DNA from: CAWGQN01 sp963824885
Lineage (GTDB): Bacteria > Actinomycetota > Actinomycetes > Actinomycetales > Microbacteriaceae
Assembly: GCA_963824885.1 (NCBI GenBank)
Contig: CAWGQN010000002.1
Span: 305,438-369,437, forward strand
Reading direction: 5' to 3'
Length of the DNA: 64,000 nt
The position numbers and the translations under genes are program-made. A model generated the notes under the pieces. It saw nothing but the letters and a program-made list of their open reading frames with translations. It made no database searches and was not told the origin of the DNA. Positions within the stretch are counted from its first letter, which is position 1. Every line of letters begins with the position of its first letter. This document shows positions 18,101 to 26,873 of the stretch, piece by piece.

Positions 18101-19666
18101 TCACTCTTGATAGTGCGAAACGTGACGGCGAGTCAGTGTCGAAATTTCGGGAGTATCACCGCTCGGAACCCGAGTGGCTCGCCATACAAACCACAGTCCG
18201 ATTGCGATGAACCCCGTGAATATTAGCGTGAGGCCCTCCCACGACAGGGGAGGTTGCCACAGGGGGTGGACGACCATGAGCCACACGTCGTTTGAGCCGA
18301 CAACGTAGCGAGCGAGAACCCACACAAACGCGGCAACGTGGCCAAAGCCAACGAGGAAGACAATTGCAGCGATTACTCGGTTCCACTCTTTCGCGAGGGC
18401 CGGCCGTGGCGAACCGACTCGCGACGCGTCGAGCGCGATCCCGCACGCAATCATGAGAAAGAAAAAGAGGGCAAGAGTATATCGACCCTGCCACACGAGT
18501 CCCAACGTCGAGATCACAGCCGCTTGTGAGAGTGCGGGGAGGAGAACAATCGTGAGGAGCACGATGACAATTGCAATCCGCGCCCGTTGTCGTGCAAAGA
18601 GGGTCGCTGCGATCGTTATTGCGACAATGACGGTTGTCCAGATTGCCAAGCTCACGAGCGGGACGAACCGGTCCATCCAGCCGAATAATCCCACCCACGC
18701 TTGGTTGTAGTCCAGCGTGAATAGCACCATGTCCTGAATAGTCTTCAGTGCCGACGCGCCAGGCTGTGCGGGGGGCCCGACGGTGCTTCCAAAACTTCGA
18801 CTGAACCACGCGAGCGCGAGTCCGCTTGCGGTCAGGGAGAGGCCGAGTGTGACCCACGTGGCCGTGCGTGAGACGAGTTGGCGAACAATTGCTCGTCGAG
18901 AAAACAGGAGCGCGAGAATCAGAGCGAGAACGAGCCAAAGGAGCGAAATATTTCTCGTTGACGTGAGAAAACACGTGCTGAGAAAAATGATTGCTCCGCG
19001 CTCCCACAGCAAAATCCGCGGCGAGGGTTGAGAAAATACCACAATGAGGGTCGCGAGCAACGATGCTCCCGCGGCAAACTCAACGCCGTTCGGATTGAGA
19101 ACGCCGCCGAGAAAAAGCACCATCGGGGTAACAGACACCGAGAGCGCGAGTGTCGCCCATCGATTGCGCGCGAGCTGGCGAAGAGCCATGAAGGCGAAGG
19201 CGAGGAGACCCGCGGTGAGAACCGCGTTCACGCCGCGCATGGCATACAATCCCGCGTTTCCCGACATCACCAGGCTGGGCAAGCCCGTCACCAGGTAGTA
19301 GGTCGGATTGTTGACTCCAGCGGTAGTTGACGTCGTAACCGTTTCGTTTGGGTCACCACGGAGGGCAGGCTGGCACGCGGCCGATATTTCGGCGTGGAAC
19401 GCCATGCACGGCAGCTCGACAGAATGCGCGACCCAACGCGGCACTGAGGCGGTCATACTCCAGGTTTGGCCGGGTTGTTCCCCAACGAAATTTCCGCGCA
19501 CGACTGCAGCCGCACGAATCGCATGAGCCGGTTCATCGGGCGACGCGCTCAACGGCGTCGCAAGCGTCCACGCGAGCATCGGTGCGAGCGTCACAAGGAA
19601 CGCGAACGCAAAGGTCCTCCAACGACGGTGGGTTGGCGTGCGAGCCGCTCGGTTCGACAAACGCAT
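18101..19666 (-). CDS. DUF2142 family membrane protein
   Basis: A 521-residue polytopic membrane protein with about a dozen hydrophobic segments. The first membrane helix (FAFAFLVTLAPMLAWTLATP) is followed by SASPDEPAH, the conserved acidic/His loop of DUF2142. That family looks like GT-C glycosyltransferases and occurs in actinobacterial surface polysaccharide loci; transfer of a sugar from a lipid-phosphate donor outside the membrane is inference. Length is normal for the family. It is transcribed in the same direction as, and a little downstream of, the flippase at 19773. A basic stretch of about 16 residues precedes the first membrane helix. Confidence 0.85.
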   Translation of the reverse strand: MRLSNRAARTPTHRRWRTFAFAFLVTLAPMLAWTLATPLSASPDEPAHAIRAAAVVRGNFVGEQPGQTWSMTASVPRWVAHSVELPCMAFHAEISAACQPALRGDPNETVTTSTTAGVNNPTYYLVTGLPSLVMSGNAGLYAMRGVNAVLTAGLLAFAFMALRQLARNRWATLALSVSVTPMVLFLGGVLNPNGVEFAAGASLLATLIVVFSQPSPRILLWERGAIIFLSTCFLTSTRNISLLWLVLALILALLFSRRAIVRQLVSRTATWVTLGLSLTASGLALAWFSRSFGSTVGPPAQPGASALKTIQDMVLFTLDYNQAWVGLFGWMDRFVPLVSLAIWTTVIVAITIAATLFARQRARIAIVIVLLTIVLLPALSQAAVISTLGLVWQGRYTLALFFFLMIACGIALDASRVGSPRPALAKEWNRVIAAIVFLVGFGHVAAFVWVLARYVVGSNDVWLMVVHPLWQPPLSWEGLTLIFTGFIAIGLWFVWRATRVPSGDTPEISTLTRRHVSHYQE

Positions 19667-19772
19667 GCGACAAGTCCAATTCAGAAGGGTATCGGGGACC
19701 GACGAAATCCGAGACTAGCACGGGAAAAGGTGGCTGAGACGAAACCGGTGGGTGCCGAGTGCCGCGTCGACG

Positions 19773-21011
19773 TCAGCGCGGTTGGTGGCCCCGTGCGGAG
19801 CTTGCGCGAAGCGAATAAAGGACGCCAATCGTCACGAGGGCGCCGACGAGCGCGCCGCTCGTAAAACCCCACGCACCCGCGAGAATTCCAAGACCCGCGA
19901 ACCCGAGTGCCGCGGCGACGGTCACGGTAATCACGAGCGTGGAAAACGAGATGACCGCCGCAATACGGGATCGTCCCATCGCGAGAAGCGTCGTGGTCAT
20001 CACAATGGTCACCGTGAATGGCGCAAGTCCCATGAGCATGACGCGCATAGAGTCGGCCGCGGAAGCATATTCGACGCCATAGAGCGCGGTGAGCGCGGTG
20101 GGCGTCAAGAACGCGACGACTCCAAGGAGGAGAATGATGACGACCGTGAAACGCACGATGAAGGGCTTGGCGCTACGGCGGATCGATTTGCCGCTCGAAA
20201 GCGAATGGGTAAACGCTGGAAGTGTCGCGAGCGCGACCGCTTGACCAATCATCGATACGGGCGTGGCAATTGAAAATGCCGCGGCGAAGAGGCCCGTGTC
20301 GTATTGCGAGCTGAAGAGCGGCGCCGTCAGCATGGGCACCTGAAGGCTCGCATTAGAGGCAAATCCGGTGAGCGCGGTCCACGATGCGTAAGACACGACG
20401 TCGCGCCTGACCCGCGGGGCTGGGCGGTAGGGAGTGCGCGCGCGTGGCCAACAAAAAACGGCAAAGAGCGCGTATCCAAGAGTCAGCGGCATGAGAATCA
20501 GAGCATCGAGGTGACCAATGATCACCCCCACGACGAAGGCCAAAGAAAGAACGGACGCGACACCGTCCCACAAAACGGTGTGGCGTGCCCGCCCGAGACT
20601 GATTTGCGCTGCGCGCGCGTACGTATACACACCGTAAGCGACGGTGAGCGCGGCGCTGAAAATGAGCACCGTCGGGTTCTTCATGACCGGAGCCGCAAGT
20701 GCGATCGTCGTGATCGCGAGCACGGCGCTCGCAATCACAATCGTCCGATTAAGCAGGGCCAGTACGGCGAGTCTCGCTTCGCGGTCGGTCGCCAAGAAAT
20801 TTGCGTAGTGAGCGAAGGTATTCCCAGTGGGTGTTGGCCAGGTCAAGGCCAAGAGCACCATGATCGACAACGCGTAACTGAGTTCGCCCAGCACCTCGGG
20901 TTCGAAGAATCGCCCGATGAGAATTGTGCACAGCAATCGTGCGAGGCCCTGGACGAGAACTCCGACGAGCGACTGGGCAGCGACAGAGGCAATTCCCTTA
21001 GACACCCTCAT
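19773..21011 (-). CDS. Wzx-like polysaccharide flippase / membrane protein (MOP family)
   Basis: About 412 residues and 11-12 hydrophobic segments. VAAQSLVGVLVQGLARLLCT followed by FFEPEVLGELSYALSIMVLL is the typical first-two-helix pattern of MATE/MOP-type polysaccharide flippases, which turn lipid-linked oligosaccharides across the membrane. The open frame extends to 21041, but the ATG at 21011 (MRVSKGIASVAAQ) matches the usual short N-terminal tail; no clear ribosome-binding site supports either. A second, unlike flippase is at 23302. The gene is divergent from glf across a 201-bp promoter region. Confidence 0.82.
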   Translation of the reverse strand: MRVSKGIASVAAQSLVGVLVQGLARLLCTILIGRFFEPEVLGELSYALSIMVLLALTWPTPTGNTFAHYANFLATDREARLAVLALLNRTIVIASAVLAITTIALAAPVMKNPTVLIFSAALTVAYGVYTYARAAQISLGRARHTVLWDGVASVLSLAFVVGVIIGHLDALILMPLTLGYALFAVFCWPRARTPYRPAPRVRRDVVSYASWTALTGFASNASLQVPMLTAPLFSSQYDTGLFAAAFSIATPVSMIGQAVALATLPAFTHSLSSGKSIRRSAKPFIVRFTVVIILLLGVVAFLTPTALTALYGVEYASAADSMRVMLMGLAPFTVTIVMTTTLLAMGRSRIAAVISFSTLVITVTVAAALGFAGLGILAGAWGFTSGALVGALVTIGVLYSLRASSARGHQPR

Positions 21012-21098
21012 CGGGCCAATTTCGACTGAACGGTGCCACACATGCCAGGAATCACTCCGGTTTTCTTAGCGCGGAACGACAAACGGGCGGCGAAAGCT

Positions 21099-21126
21099 GT
21101 CACAGACCGTTCTCGGTTAGTATAAA
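21099..21126 (+). promoter_or_regulatory. predicted promoter of the glf operon
   Basis: TGTCAC at 21099-21104 and TATAAA at 21121-21126 are separated by 16 bp and lie about 85 bp before the glf start. This is the best -35/-10 pair in the 201-bp gap between the divergent flippase and glf. The match to consensus is moderate. Confidence 0.35.
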
Positions 21127-21212
21127 GGTCGCGATCCCGATGCCGGGAATCGCCCGCGGCCCCATAAGACGGTTCTTGATTTTCGATCTTCGCTACGAAG
21201 GGTTTTCCGCAC

Positions 21213-22394
21213 ATGGCCATCGATCTTCTCGTCGTCGGAGCGGGCTTTTTCGGATTGACGATTGCCGAGCGGGCCGCGAACGAACTTGGTCTCTCGGTCA
21301 CAGTAGTCGAGAAGCGATCTCATATCGGAGGGAACGCGTTCAGCGCGCCGGATCCGGATACCGGTATCGAAGTGCACGAATACGGAGCGCATCTCTTCCA
21401 CACCTCGAACGAGCGCGTGTGGGACTACGTTCGCCAGTTCACGAAATTCACGAACTATGTCCACCGGGTTTACACGCGTCACAACGGTGTCGTCTACCCG
21501 CTTCCGATCAACCTAGGGACCATTAATCAGTTTTTCCGGGCCGCTCTCGGTCCGTCGGAGGCGCGCGCGCTGATTCTCGCTCAAGCAGATGGCGGGGCAT
21601 CGGCTGCGGCAACAAACCTCGAAGACAAAGCGGTGGGTCTTATCGGCCGACCTCTTTATGAGGCGTTCGTCAAGGGGTACACACAAAAGCAGTGGCAAAC
21701 GGACCCTCGCGAACTTCCCGCCGAGATTATCTCGAGACTCCCGGTACGGTACACGTATGACAATCGGTATTTCAACGACCGCTTCGAGGGACTCCCGGTC
21801 GATGGATACACGCCGTGGCTCGAGAGGGTAGCCGATCAGCCGAACGTGACAATTAGGCTCGATACCGACTTTTTCGACGACCGACAGCCTCTCAACCGCA
21901 CTGATGCCGTGGGCCAGATCCCGTCCATCATCTACACGGGACCCGTTGATCGCTATTTTGACTATCGATACGGTCGACTCGGATGGCGCACTCTCGACTT
22001 CGAACGCGACGTCGTCGACGTGGCAGACTTTCAAGGCACCTCGGTAATGAATTACGCGGATCTCGACGTTCCCTTTACGCGAATTCACGAGTTTCGTCAC
22101 TTTCACCCCGAACGCGACTGGTACCCGCGTGACCGGTCGGTCGTCATGCGAGAGTATTCGCGCGTGGCCGAGAATGACGATGAGCCGTACTACCCGATTA
22201 ATACGGCCGAGGACCGAGAACTGCTCGCTCGATATCGAGGGGACATGGGGGGCGAAAGGGGCGTGCTTTTTGGTGGGCGCTTGGGCACGTATCAGTATCT
22301 TGACATGCACATGGCGATCGCTTCCGCCTTGACCGTGTTCGACGGAAAAATCGTTCCCTTCTACCGCGAGCGCGCTCATTCGAGCACGGGATAA
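21213..22394 (+). CDS. glf: UDP-galactopyranose mutase
   Basis: Glf is an FAD enzyme that interconverts UDP-galactopyranose and UDP-galactofuranose, giving the donor for galactofuranose residues. The 393-residue protein has the N-terminal FAD-binding DLLVVGAGFFGLTIAERAA, the EKRSHIGGNAFS loop, HEYGAHLFHTSNERVW, the KGYTQKQWQTDPRELP segment, and the C-terminal GGRLGTYQYLDMHMAIASAL that closes the FAD site. It begins a plus-strand run glf - GT2 - flippase - GT4. galE at 33047 can supply UDP-galactose, so the window predicts a galactofuranose-containing surface polymer. Confidence 0.97.
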   Translation: MAIDLLVVGAGFFGLTIAERAANELGLSVTVVEKRSHIGGNAFSAPDPDTGIEVHEYGAHLFHTSNERVWDYVRQFTKFTNYVHRVYTRHNGVVYPLPINLGTINQFFRAALGPSEARALILAQADGGASAAATNLEDKAVGLIGRPLYEAFVKGYTQKQWQTDPRELPAEIISRLPVRYTYDNRYFNDRFEGLPVDGYTPWLERVADQPNVTIRLDTDFFDDRQPLNRTDAVGQIPSIIYTGPVDRYFDYRYGRLGWRTLDFERDVVDVADFQGTSVMNYADLDVPFTRIHEFRHFHPERDWYPRDRSVVMREYSRVAENDDEPYYPINTAEDRELLARYRGDMGGERGVLFGGRLGTYQYLDMHMAIASALTVFDGKIVPFYRERAHSSTG

Positions 22395-22412
22395 AATCGA
22401 GAGAAATCACCC

Positions 22413-23300
22413 ATGAGACTTGACATTATGCTGCCCTACTACGGTCGCGTCGACCATATGAAGTTGGCCGTCGAGAGCATTGTTGGCCAAACTGATAGAG
22501 ACTGGCGGCTGGTCATTCTCGACGACGGATTCCCAGACGAATCAATTCCCTCGTGGTTCGCGTCGTTGAACGACGACCGCATTGTCTACACGCGAAATGA
22601 CACCAACGTGGGCGCCAACGTCAACTATCGCCGGTGTCTTGATCGGGTCGAGGCCGAGTGGTTTGTCATGATGGGCGCCGACGACGTGATGCTTCCTGGG
22701 TACGTTGCAAGGATCAAGGCGCTCATTTCTCGTTTTCCCGAAGCCGGCATCATTCATCCCGGTGTCGATGTGATCGATGAAAACGGTGTCGTGTGGAAGC
22801 CGCTCGTAGAGCGAGGAAAAGACCTGTATCGCCCCCGTTTTCGAGGCGATTCGAAGGCGTTCATGGGTGAAGAGATCGCGCTGAGCCTGGTTCGTGGGGC
22901 GTGGATGTATTTTCCGAGTATTTGCTGGAACACCGCGGCGGCGCGGTCAATTGGGTTTCGCGAGAACCTCAACGTCGTTCAAGACCTCGCGCTCGTTCTC
23001 GACGTTGTTGGTTCAGGAAAGCAATTGGTTCTTGATCGAGAGGTTGTCTTCCACTACCGCCGCCACTCTCAAAGCGATTCGTCGTGGCGTGCAGTCGAGG
23101 GAACCAGGTTTCTCGAGGAAGGCGAGTTCTTGCGCTCGTGCGCCGACACGTTTTCGGCGCGGGGCTGGAAGCGTGCCGCACGCGCTGCACGTTTCCACGC
23201 TTCGTCGAGACTGAACGCTCTGACGTTCTTGCCGAAGGCTCTCATTCAGCGCAACCGGACGGGCATTCGGAATCTCGTCAAGCACGCGTTTTTGCGGTGA
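22413..23300 (+). CDS. GT2-family glycosyltransferase
   Basis: A 295-residue GT-A transferase with LDIMLPYYGRVDHMKLAVES, RLVILDDGFPDESI, NDTNVGANVNYRRCLD, and MMGADDVMLPGYVARI carrying the DD metal site. The C-terminal part (VFHYRRHSQSDSSWRA) is typical of this small GT2 subgroup, to which the gene at 3927 also belongs. GAGAG precedes the ATG. It is 18 bp after glf and one base before the flippase gene, so it is part of one operon. A galactofuranosyl role is possible from context only. Confidence 0.88.
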   Translation: MRLDIMLPYYGRVDHMKLAVESIVGQTDRDWRLVILDDGFPDESIPSWFASLNDDRIVYTRNDTNVGANVNYRRCLDRVEAEWFVMMGADDVMLPGYVARIKALISRFPEAGIIHPGVDVIDENGVVWKPLVERGKDLYRPRFRGDSKAFMGEEIALSLVRGAWMYFPSICWNTAAARSIGFRENLNVVQDLALVLDVVGSGKQLVLDREVVFHYRRHSQSDSSWRAVEGTRFLEEGEFLRSCADTFSARGWKRAARAARFHASSRLNALTFLPKALIQRNRTGIRNLVKHAFLR

Positions 23301-23301
23301 C

Positions 23302-24537
23302 GTGACCGTGTTCTCTCGGTGGAGGCACATGGGTGCAGCTCCCGTGATCTTGATGGCAATCGCGGTGTCGGGTGTCGCCGCGTATCTTCTTTTGGCACTC
23401 GTAGCGACTCGAGTGTCCGCCGCCGACTACGTTCCTTTCGGAGTTTTTTGGGCGGCCCTCTTTCTCATTGTTGCCGGGCTTTCCGGCGTGCAACAAGAGA
23501 TTGTTCGCGCGACCGGTCCTCGCCGCGCGGAACCGGCCCGCACGGCTTCCGCATCGATTTTTGCGGTGTGCGCGCTCGTCACGGTCGCAGCCATAATCGC
23601 GATGAGTTCGCCACTGTGGGTCGTCCCGGTGTTTGGTATTGCGGGTTGGCACTTCGTTACGCCGCTCGCCGTTGGTGCGGGTGGATACGTGATTGTCGCG
23701 GTCGTTTCGGGGACACTGTACGGCTTGGAAGCGTGGCGCACGATTGCGGTCATCATTGCGGGCGAGGGAGTCGTTCGGCTCGCCGCAATCGTTCTTGTGT
23801 TGTCACTCGGTCAATCGACCGTCGCGCTCGCGTGGGCCGTCGCGCTGCCGTTCGGGTTGACGCTCGTATTGTGTTGGTTCCTCATCCGACGGGATGCGCG
23901 GGGCAAATCAGAACTCGACGTCGGCTATCGACGACTCTCGTGGAATGTTGCTCGCACGGTTGGGGCATCCATCGCCGCGGGCTTGCTCGCGAGTGGGTTT
24001 CCGATCATCCTGAAACTCACGTCTCCCAACGAATCCGATAGTGCCTTTGGCGCGCTTATTTTTGCGGTCACACTCGTGCGGGCGCCGCTCGTCGTTGTCT
24101 ATCTTGCGATGCAGAGCTATATGGTTGTCGCGTTTGGGGTCCGTGGTCGCGGCGCAACTCGCTTTCTCGTCAAAATCATTGGTGGCGCGGTTGCACTCAC
24201 GATGGTCCTCTCGGCCGTCGCCGGATTCGTCGTTCCGCAGGTATTCTTTTGGTTTCGCCACGACTACGCCATTGACGGATGGGTGTTAGCGGGACTCGTG
24301 TCGACGTCGGGGGTTCTGGCCGCCTTGACCGCGACCGGGGCGCTGATTTTGTCTCGAGCGCGGCACGGTTTGTACGGCGCCGGGTGGATCGTTGCCGCGA
24401 TCATGACGGTTGGAATTCTCATTGTCGTACCGGGTTTGATCGAAATCAGAATGCTCGCGTCACTCGCGCTCGGTCCGGCCTTTGGCGTTGCCGTCCATCT
24501 GATTGGACTGAAGACCGGAGCGAAACACGAGCTGTAG
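23302..24537 (+). CDS. second polysaccharide flippase-like membrane protein
   Basis: A 411-residue protein with about 11-12 hydrophobic segments. The N-terminal half, with SGVAAYLLLALVATRVSAAD, FGVFWAALFLIVAGLSGVQQE and the EIVRATGPRR loop, resembles Wzx/MOP-type membrane proteins found beside actinobacterial glycosyltransferase genes. It starts with GTG one base after the GT2 stop, within the glf operon. It is not a close copy of the flippase at 19773, suggesting a separate substrate. Function as a lipid-linked oligosaccharide flippase is inferred from topology and context. Confidence 0.75.
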   Translation: MTVFSRWRHMGAAPVILMAIAVSGVAAYLLLALVATRVSAADYVPFGVFWAALFLIVAGLSGVQQEIVRATGPRRAEPARTASASIFAVCALVTVAAIIAMSSPLWVVPVFGIAGWHFVTPLAVGAGGYVIVAVVSGTLYGLEAWRTIAVIIAGEGVVRLAAIVLVLSLGQSTVALAWAVALPFGLTLVLCWFLIRRDARGKSELDVGYRRLSWNVARTVGASIAAGLLASGFPIILKLTSPNESDSAFGALIFAVTLVRAPLVVVYLAMQSYMVVAFGVRGRGATRFLVKIIGGAVALTMVLSAVAGFVVPQVFFWFRHDYAIDGWVLAGLVSTSGVLAALTATGALILSRARHGLYGAGWIVAAIMTVGILIVVPGLIEIRMLASLALGPAFGVAVHLIGLKTGAKHEL

Positions 24538-24544
24538 TAGCATC

Positions 24545-25693
24545 ATGTCTATGTCGCTCGTGCTCGTCGATCTTCTCTTTTACACGGGGGCCAGGGGAGG
24601 CCGAGAGACATACGTTCGCGAGCTCTATCGACAGCTTGGCGCAATGGAAACTGGCATGGAGTTCGTGGGGTTCGCGAGCACACAAGCATATGCGCTTGAT
24701 AACTCGTGGTTTCCGGGCACGATGATCAATTCTGGAATTAGCGGCGAGAACAGATTCCACTGGGCGTACGGCGAGCTTTTTGGTGTCCCTCGGCGGGCGA
24801 AAAAAATCGGTGCCAATCTCATTCACGCTCCCGCGATGCTGGGGCCGTATTCGTCATCCATGCCTACCGTTTTTACACTCCACGATGTCGTGCAGTGGAG
24901 CCGGCCGGATCTCGTGCCGAAGCCGTTTTATACCGCGGTGGTGCGGTGGATGCAACTGCGAGCGTCCAAGAACTCGGCACACATTCTGACCGACAGCGAG
25001 GCCTCGGCTCGCGACATCGTCCGGTTCCTAGGATTCGATCCGGCCCGACTTCATGTTGTTCCGCTCGCGGGCACCGTGTCACCGGGTTCTGCGCCCGAGC
25101 GTGCCTCCACGCCCGACAGCGTCATTCTCGCGACGGGAAACCGCTATCCACATAAAAACTGGGGCGGTCTCATACGCGGTTTGGCGCTCATTGACGAATC
25201 AATTCGGCCTCGCCTCGTCATCACGGGTCATCACCACGGCGTTGATCCTTTGCGTTCTGTCGTCGACGAACTCGGCATGGAGAAGTGGGTAGATCTCAAG
25301 TCGTGGGTCAGCCCCGACGAACTCACGCAGCTCTATCGAAGCGCCGCCGTCATGGCGATGCCGTCCTTCTTCGACGGGTTTTCGTTGCCCGCGCTTGAAG
25401 CGATGATGGTTGGATTGCCCGTCATGATCTCGGATATTCCCGTGTACCGCGAGGTAGTCGGAGACGCGGCCCTCTTTTTCGATCCTCACGATGACGCGTC
25501 GATCGCCGCTGCAATGGTAGAGGCGGTCACCAATCCTGAACGCATGGCGCAATTGTCTCAAGCGGGTTACGAGCAAGCGAGCCGATTCTCGTGGGAGAAG
25601 GTCGCAACCGAAACTCTGAGCGTGTTTAATGCGGCGCTCGGTACGAAGCCGCGTTCGCGCGTCGGCGTCGACAGGGTCGAAACGCCTATTTGA
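24545..25693 (+). CDS. GT4-family glycosyltransferase
   Basis: A 382-residue GT-B enzyme. The N-terminus LVLVDLLFYTGARGGRETYV is the acceptor loop; HDVVQWSRPDLVPK and ILTDSEASARDIVRFLGF follow, then LATGNRYPHKNWGGLIRGLA and the donor site DGFSLPALEAMMVGLPV. In the latter the first acidic residue of the E-x7-E motif is Asp, a conservative and fairly common change. It is the last gene of the glf operon, and its stop lies eight bases inside the 3' end of the convergent colD. Sugar specificity is unknown. Confidence 0.88.
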   Translation: MSMSLVLVDLLFYTGARGGRETYVRELYRQLGAMETGMEFVGFASTQAYALDNSWFPGTMINSGISGENRFHWAYGELFGVPRRAKKIGANLIHAPAMLGPYSSSMPTVFTLHDVVQWSRPDLVPKPFYTAVVRWMQLRASKNSAHILTDSEASARDIVRFLGFDPARLHVVPLAGTVSPGSAPERASTPDSVILATGNRYPHKNWGGLIRGLALIDESIRPRLVITGHHHGVDPLRSVVDELGMEKWVDLKSWVSPDELTQLYRSAAVMAMPSFFDGFSLPALEAMMVGLPVMISDIPVYREVVGDAALFFDPHDDASIAAAMVEAVTNPERMAQLSQAGYEQASRFSWEKVATETLSVFNAALGTKPRSRVGVDRVETPI

Positions 25694-26873
25694 TCGACGC
25701 GATCATCTCGTACAAGAGATCGATCTCGGCGTGGATCGGATAGTGGTGGTTGCCGACAAAGAGACCGTCGGCGGCAATTTTTTCTGCGCCCGGTAAAGAG
25801 TCGGGAACCTGCGCATTGAGAAAGCGCATGACGGGATTGGCGGTAAAATTGCCCGCGACAATCGGTCGCGGTTCGATGCCCGCAACGCTCAACGCTCGCG
25901 CGACATCCGCGCGACGACCGGCTAGTTCGTTTTCGAGCACGAGCGAGAATCCGAACCAGCTGCTTTCGCCCGTTTCTCTCTGAAGGCGGACGGTTTCGAG
26001 GTCACCGAACGCCTCAACGAAATAACGGGCATTTTCCCGTCGGCCCGCAATGAGCGCCGGAATTTTCGCCAATTGCTCGATTCCAAGAGCGCCCGACATT
26101 TCGAGCGGTCGCACGTTGTACCCGGGGAGCACGAAGCGAAAGAGGTCGTCGAAAGGATCTCCCGACTTATTGTGAACGAAGTTTTTTTCGGGGAGCTCAC
26201 GCGTCCACCCGTGCGCGCGAAGCGAAACGAGTTCGTGCCGCAGTTGTTCGTCGTTGGTCACAATCACGCCGCCCTCCATGGTGGAGATGTGGTGAGAAAA
26301 GAACGCGCTGAACGTTCCCATAAGCCCGATGGTTCCCGCGCTACGATTGTCGTTTCGAGCCCCGAGTGATTCACAATTGTCCTCGAGAAGAACCAGGTTG
26401 TTGTCGGCGGCAATTGTTTCCAGTCGCGCAAAATCGTTGGGATTTCCGAGCAAATTAACCGCGAAAATTGCTTTCGTTCGTGGTCCAATCGCGTGCTCGA
26501 GCAGTTCGAGGTCCATATTGAGGGTGTCAACATCGATGTCGACGAATCGGAGGGTCAAGCCGTACTGCGAAACCGGATAATACGTCGTCGCCCACGAGAC
26601 CGCGGGAACAATGACTTCGTCGCCGGCCCGAAGATCAATCCGCGGGTCGAGAACGGCCGCGGCGAGCGCGAGAAGGTTTGCGCTCGAGCCCGAATTGACC
26701 ATGACCGCGAATTGGGTGTCAAAAGCGTGTGCGAAGGACTCTTCAAACTGAGCGACGAGCGGTCCCATTGTGAATCGCCCACTCGCGATGACACGCTGGA
26801 TCGCAGCGTATTCGGCATCGTCCCACGTTGAGGTGGCGAGCGGGAACGTGATCGGGGCCGGAAGAGTGCTCAC
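25686..26873 (-). CDS. colD: GDP-4-keto-6-deoxy-D-mannose 3-dehydratase (ColD-like)
   Basis: A 395-residue fold-type-I PLP enzyme of the DegT/DnrJ/EryC1 aminotransferase superfamily. At the position of the PLP-binding lysine it has a histidine: FFSHHISTMEGG, with His195 the expected equivalent. That replacement is the hallmark of ColD, which removes the C3 hydroxyl of GDP-4-keto-6-deoxymannose using PLP and glutamate. The N-terminus PLATSTWDDAEYAAIQ, VSWATTYYPVSQYGL, LLEDNCESLGA, RAHGWTRELP and ETGESSWFGFS also follow ColD closely and not the perosamine synthase PerA. The GTG start overlaps the stop of the epimerase/reductase gene (GTGA), with gmd upstream: a complete GDP-colitose route. Confidence 0.9.
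   Translation of the reverse strand: MSTLPAPITFPLATSTWDDAEYAAIQRVIASGRFTMGPLVAQFEESFAHAFDTQFAVMVNSGSSANLLALAAAVLDPRIDLRAGDEVIVPAVSWATTYYPVSQYGLTLRFVDIDVDTLNMDLELLEHAIGPRTKAIFAVNLLGNPNDFARLETIAADNNLVLLEDNCESLGARNDNRSAGTIGLMGTFSAFFSHHISTMEGGVIVTNDEQLRHELVSLRAHGWTRELPEKNFVHNKSGDPFDDLFRFVLPGYNVRPLEMSGALGIEQLAKIPALIAGRRENARYFVEAFGDLETVRLQRETGESSWFGFSLVLENELAGRRADVARALSVAGIEPRPIVAGNFTANPVMRFLNAQVPDSLPGAEKIAADGLFVGNHHYPIHAEIDLLYEMIASIK

Noticed and set aside
25686..26873. Perosamine synthase or other sugar aminotransferase
   Set aside because: The PLP-binding lysine is replaced by histidine and the surrounding sequence follows ColD.
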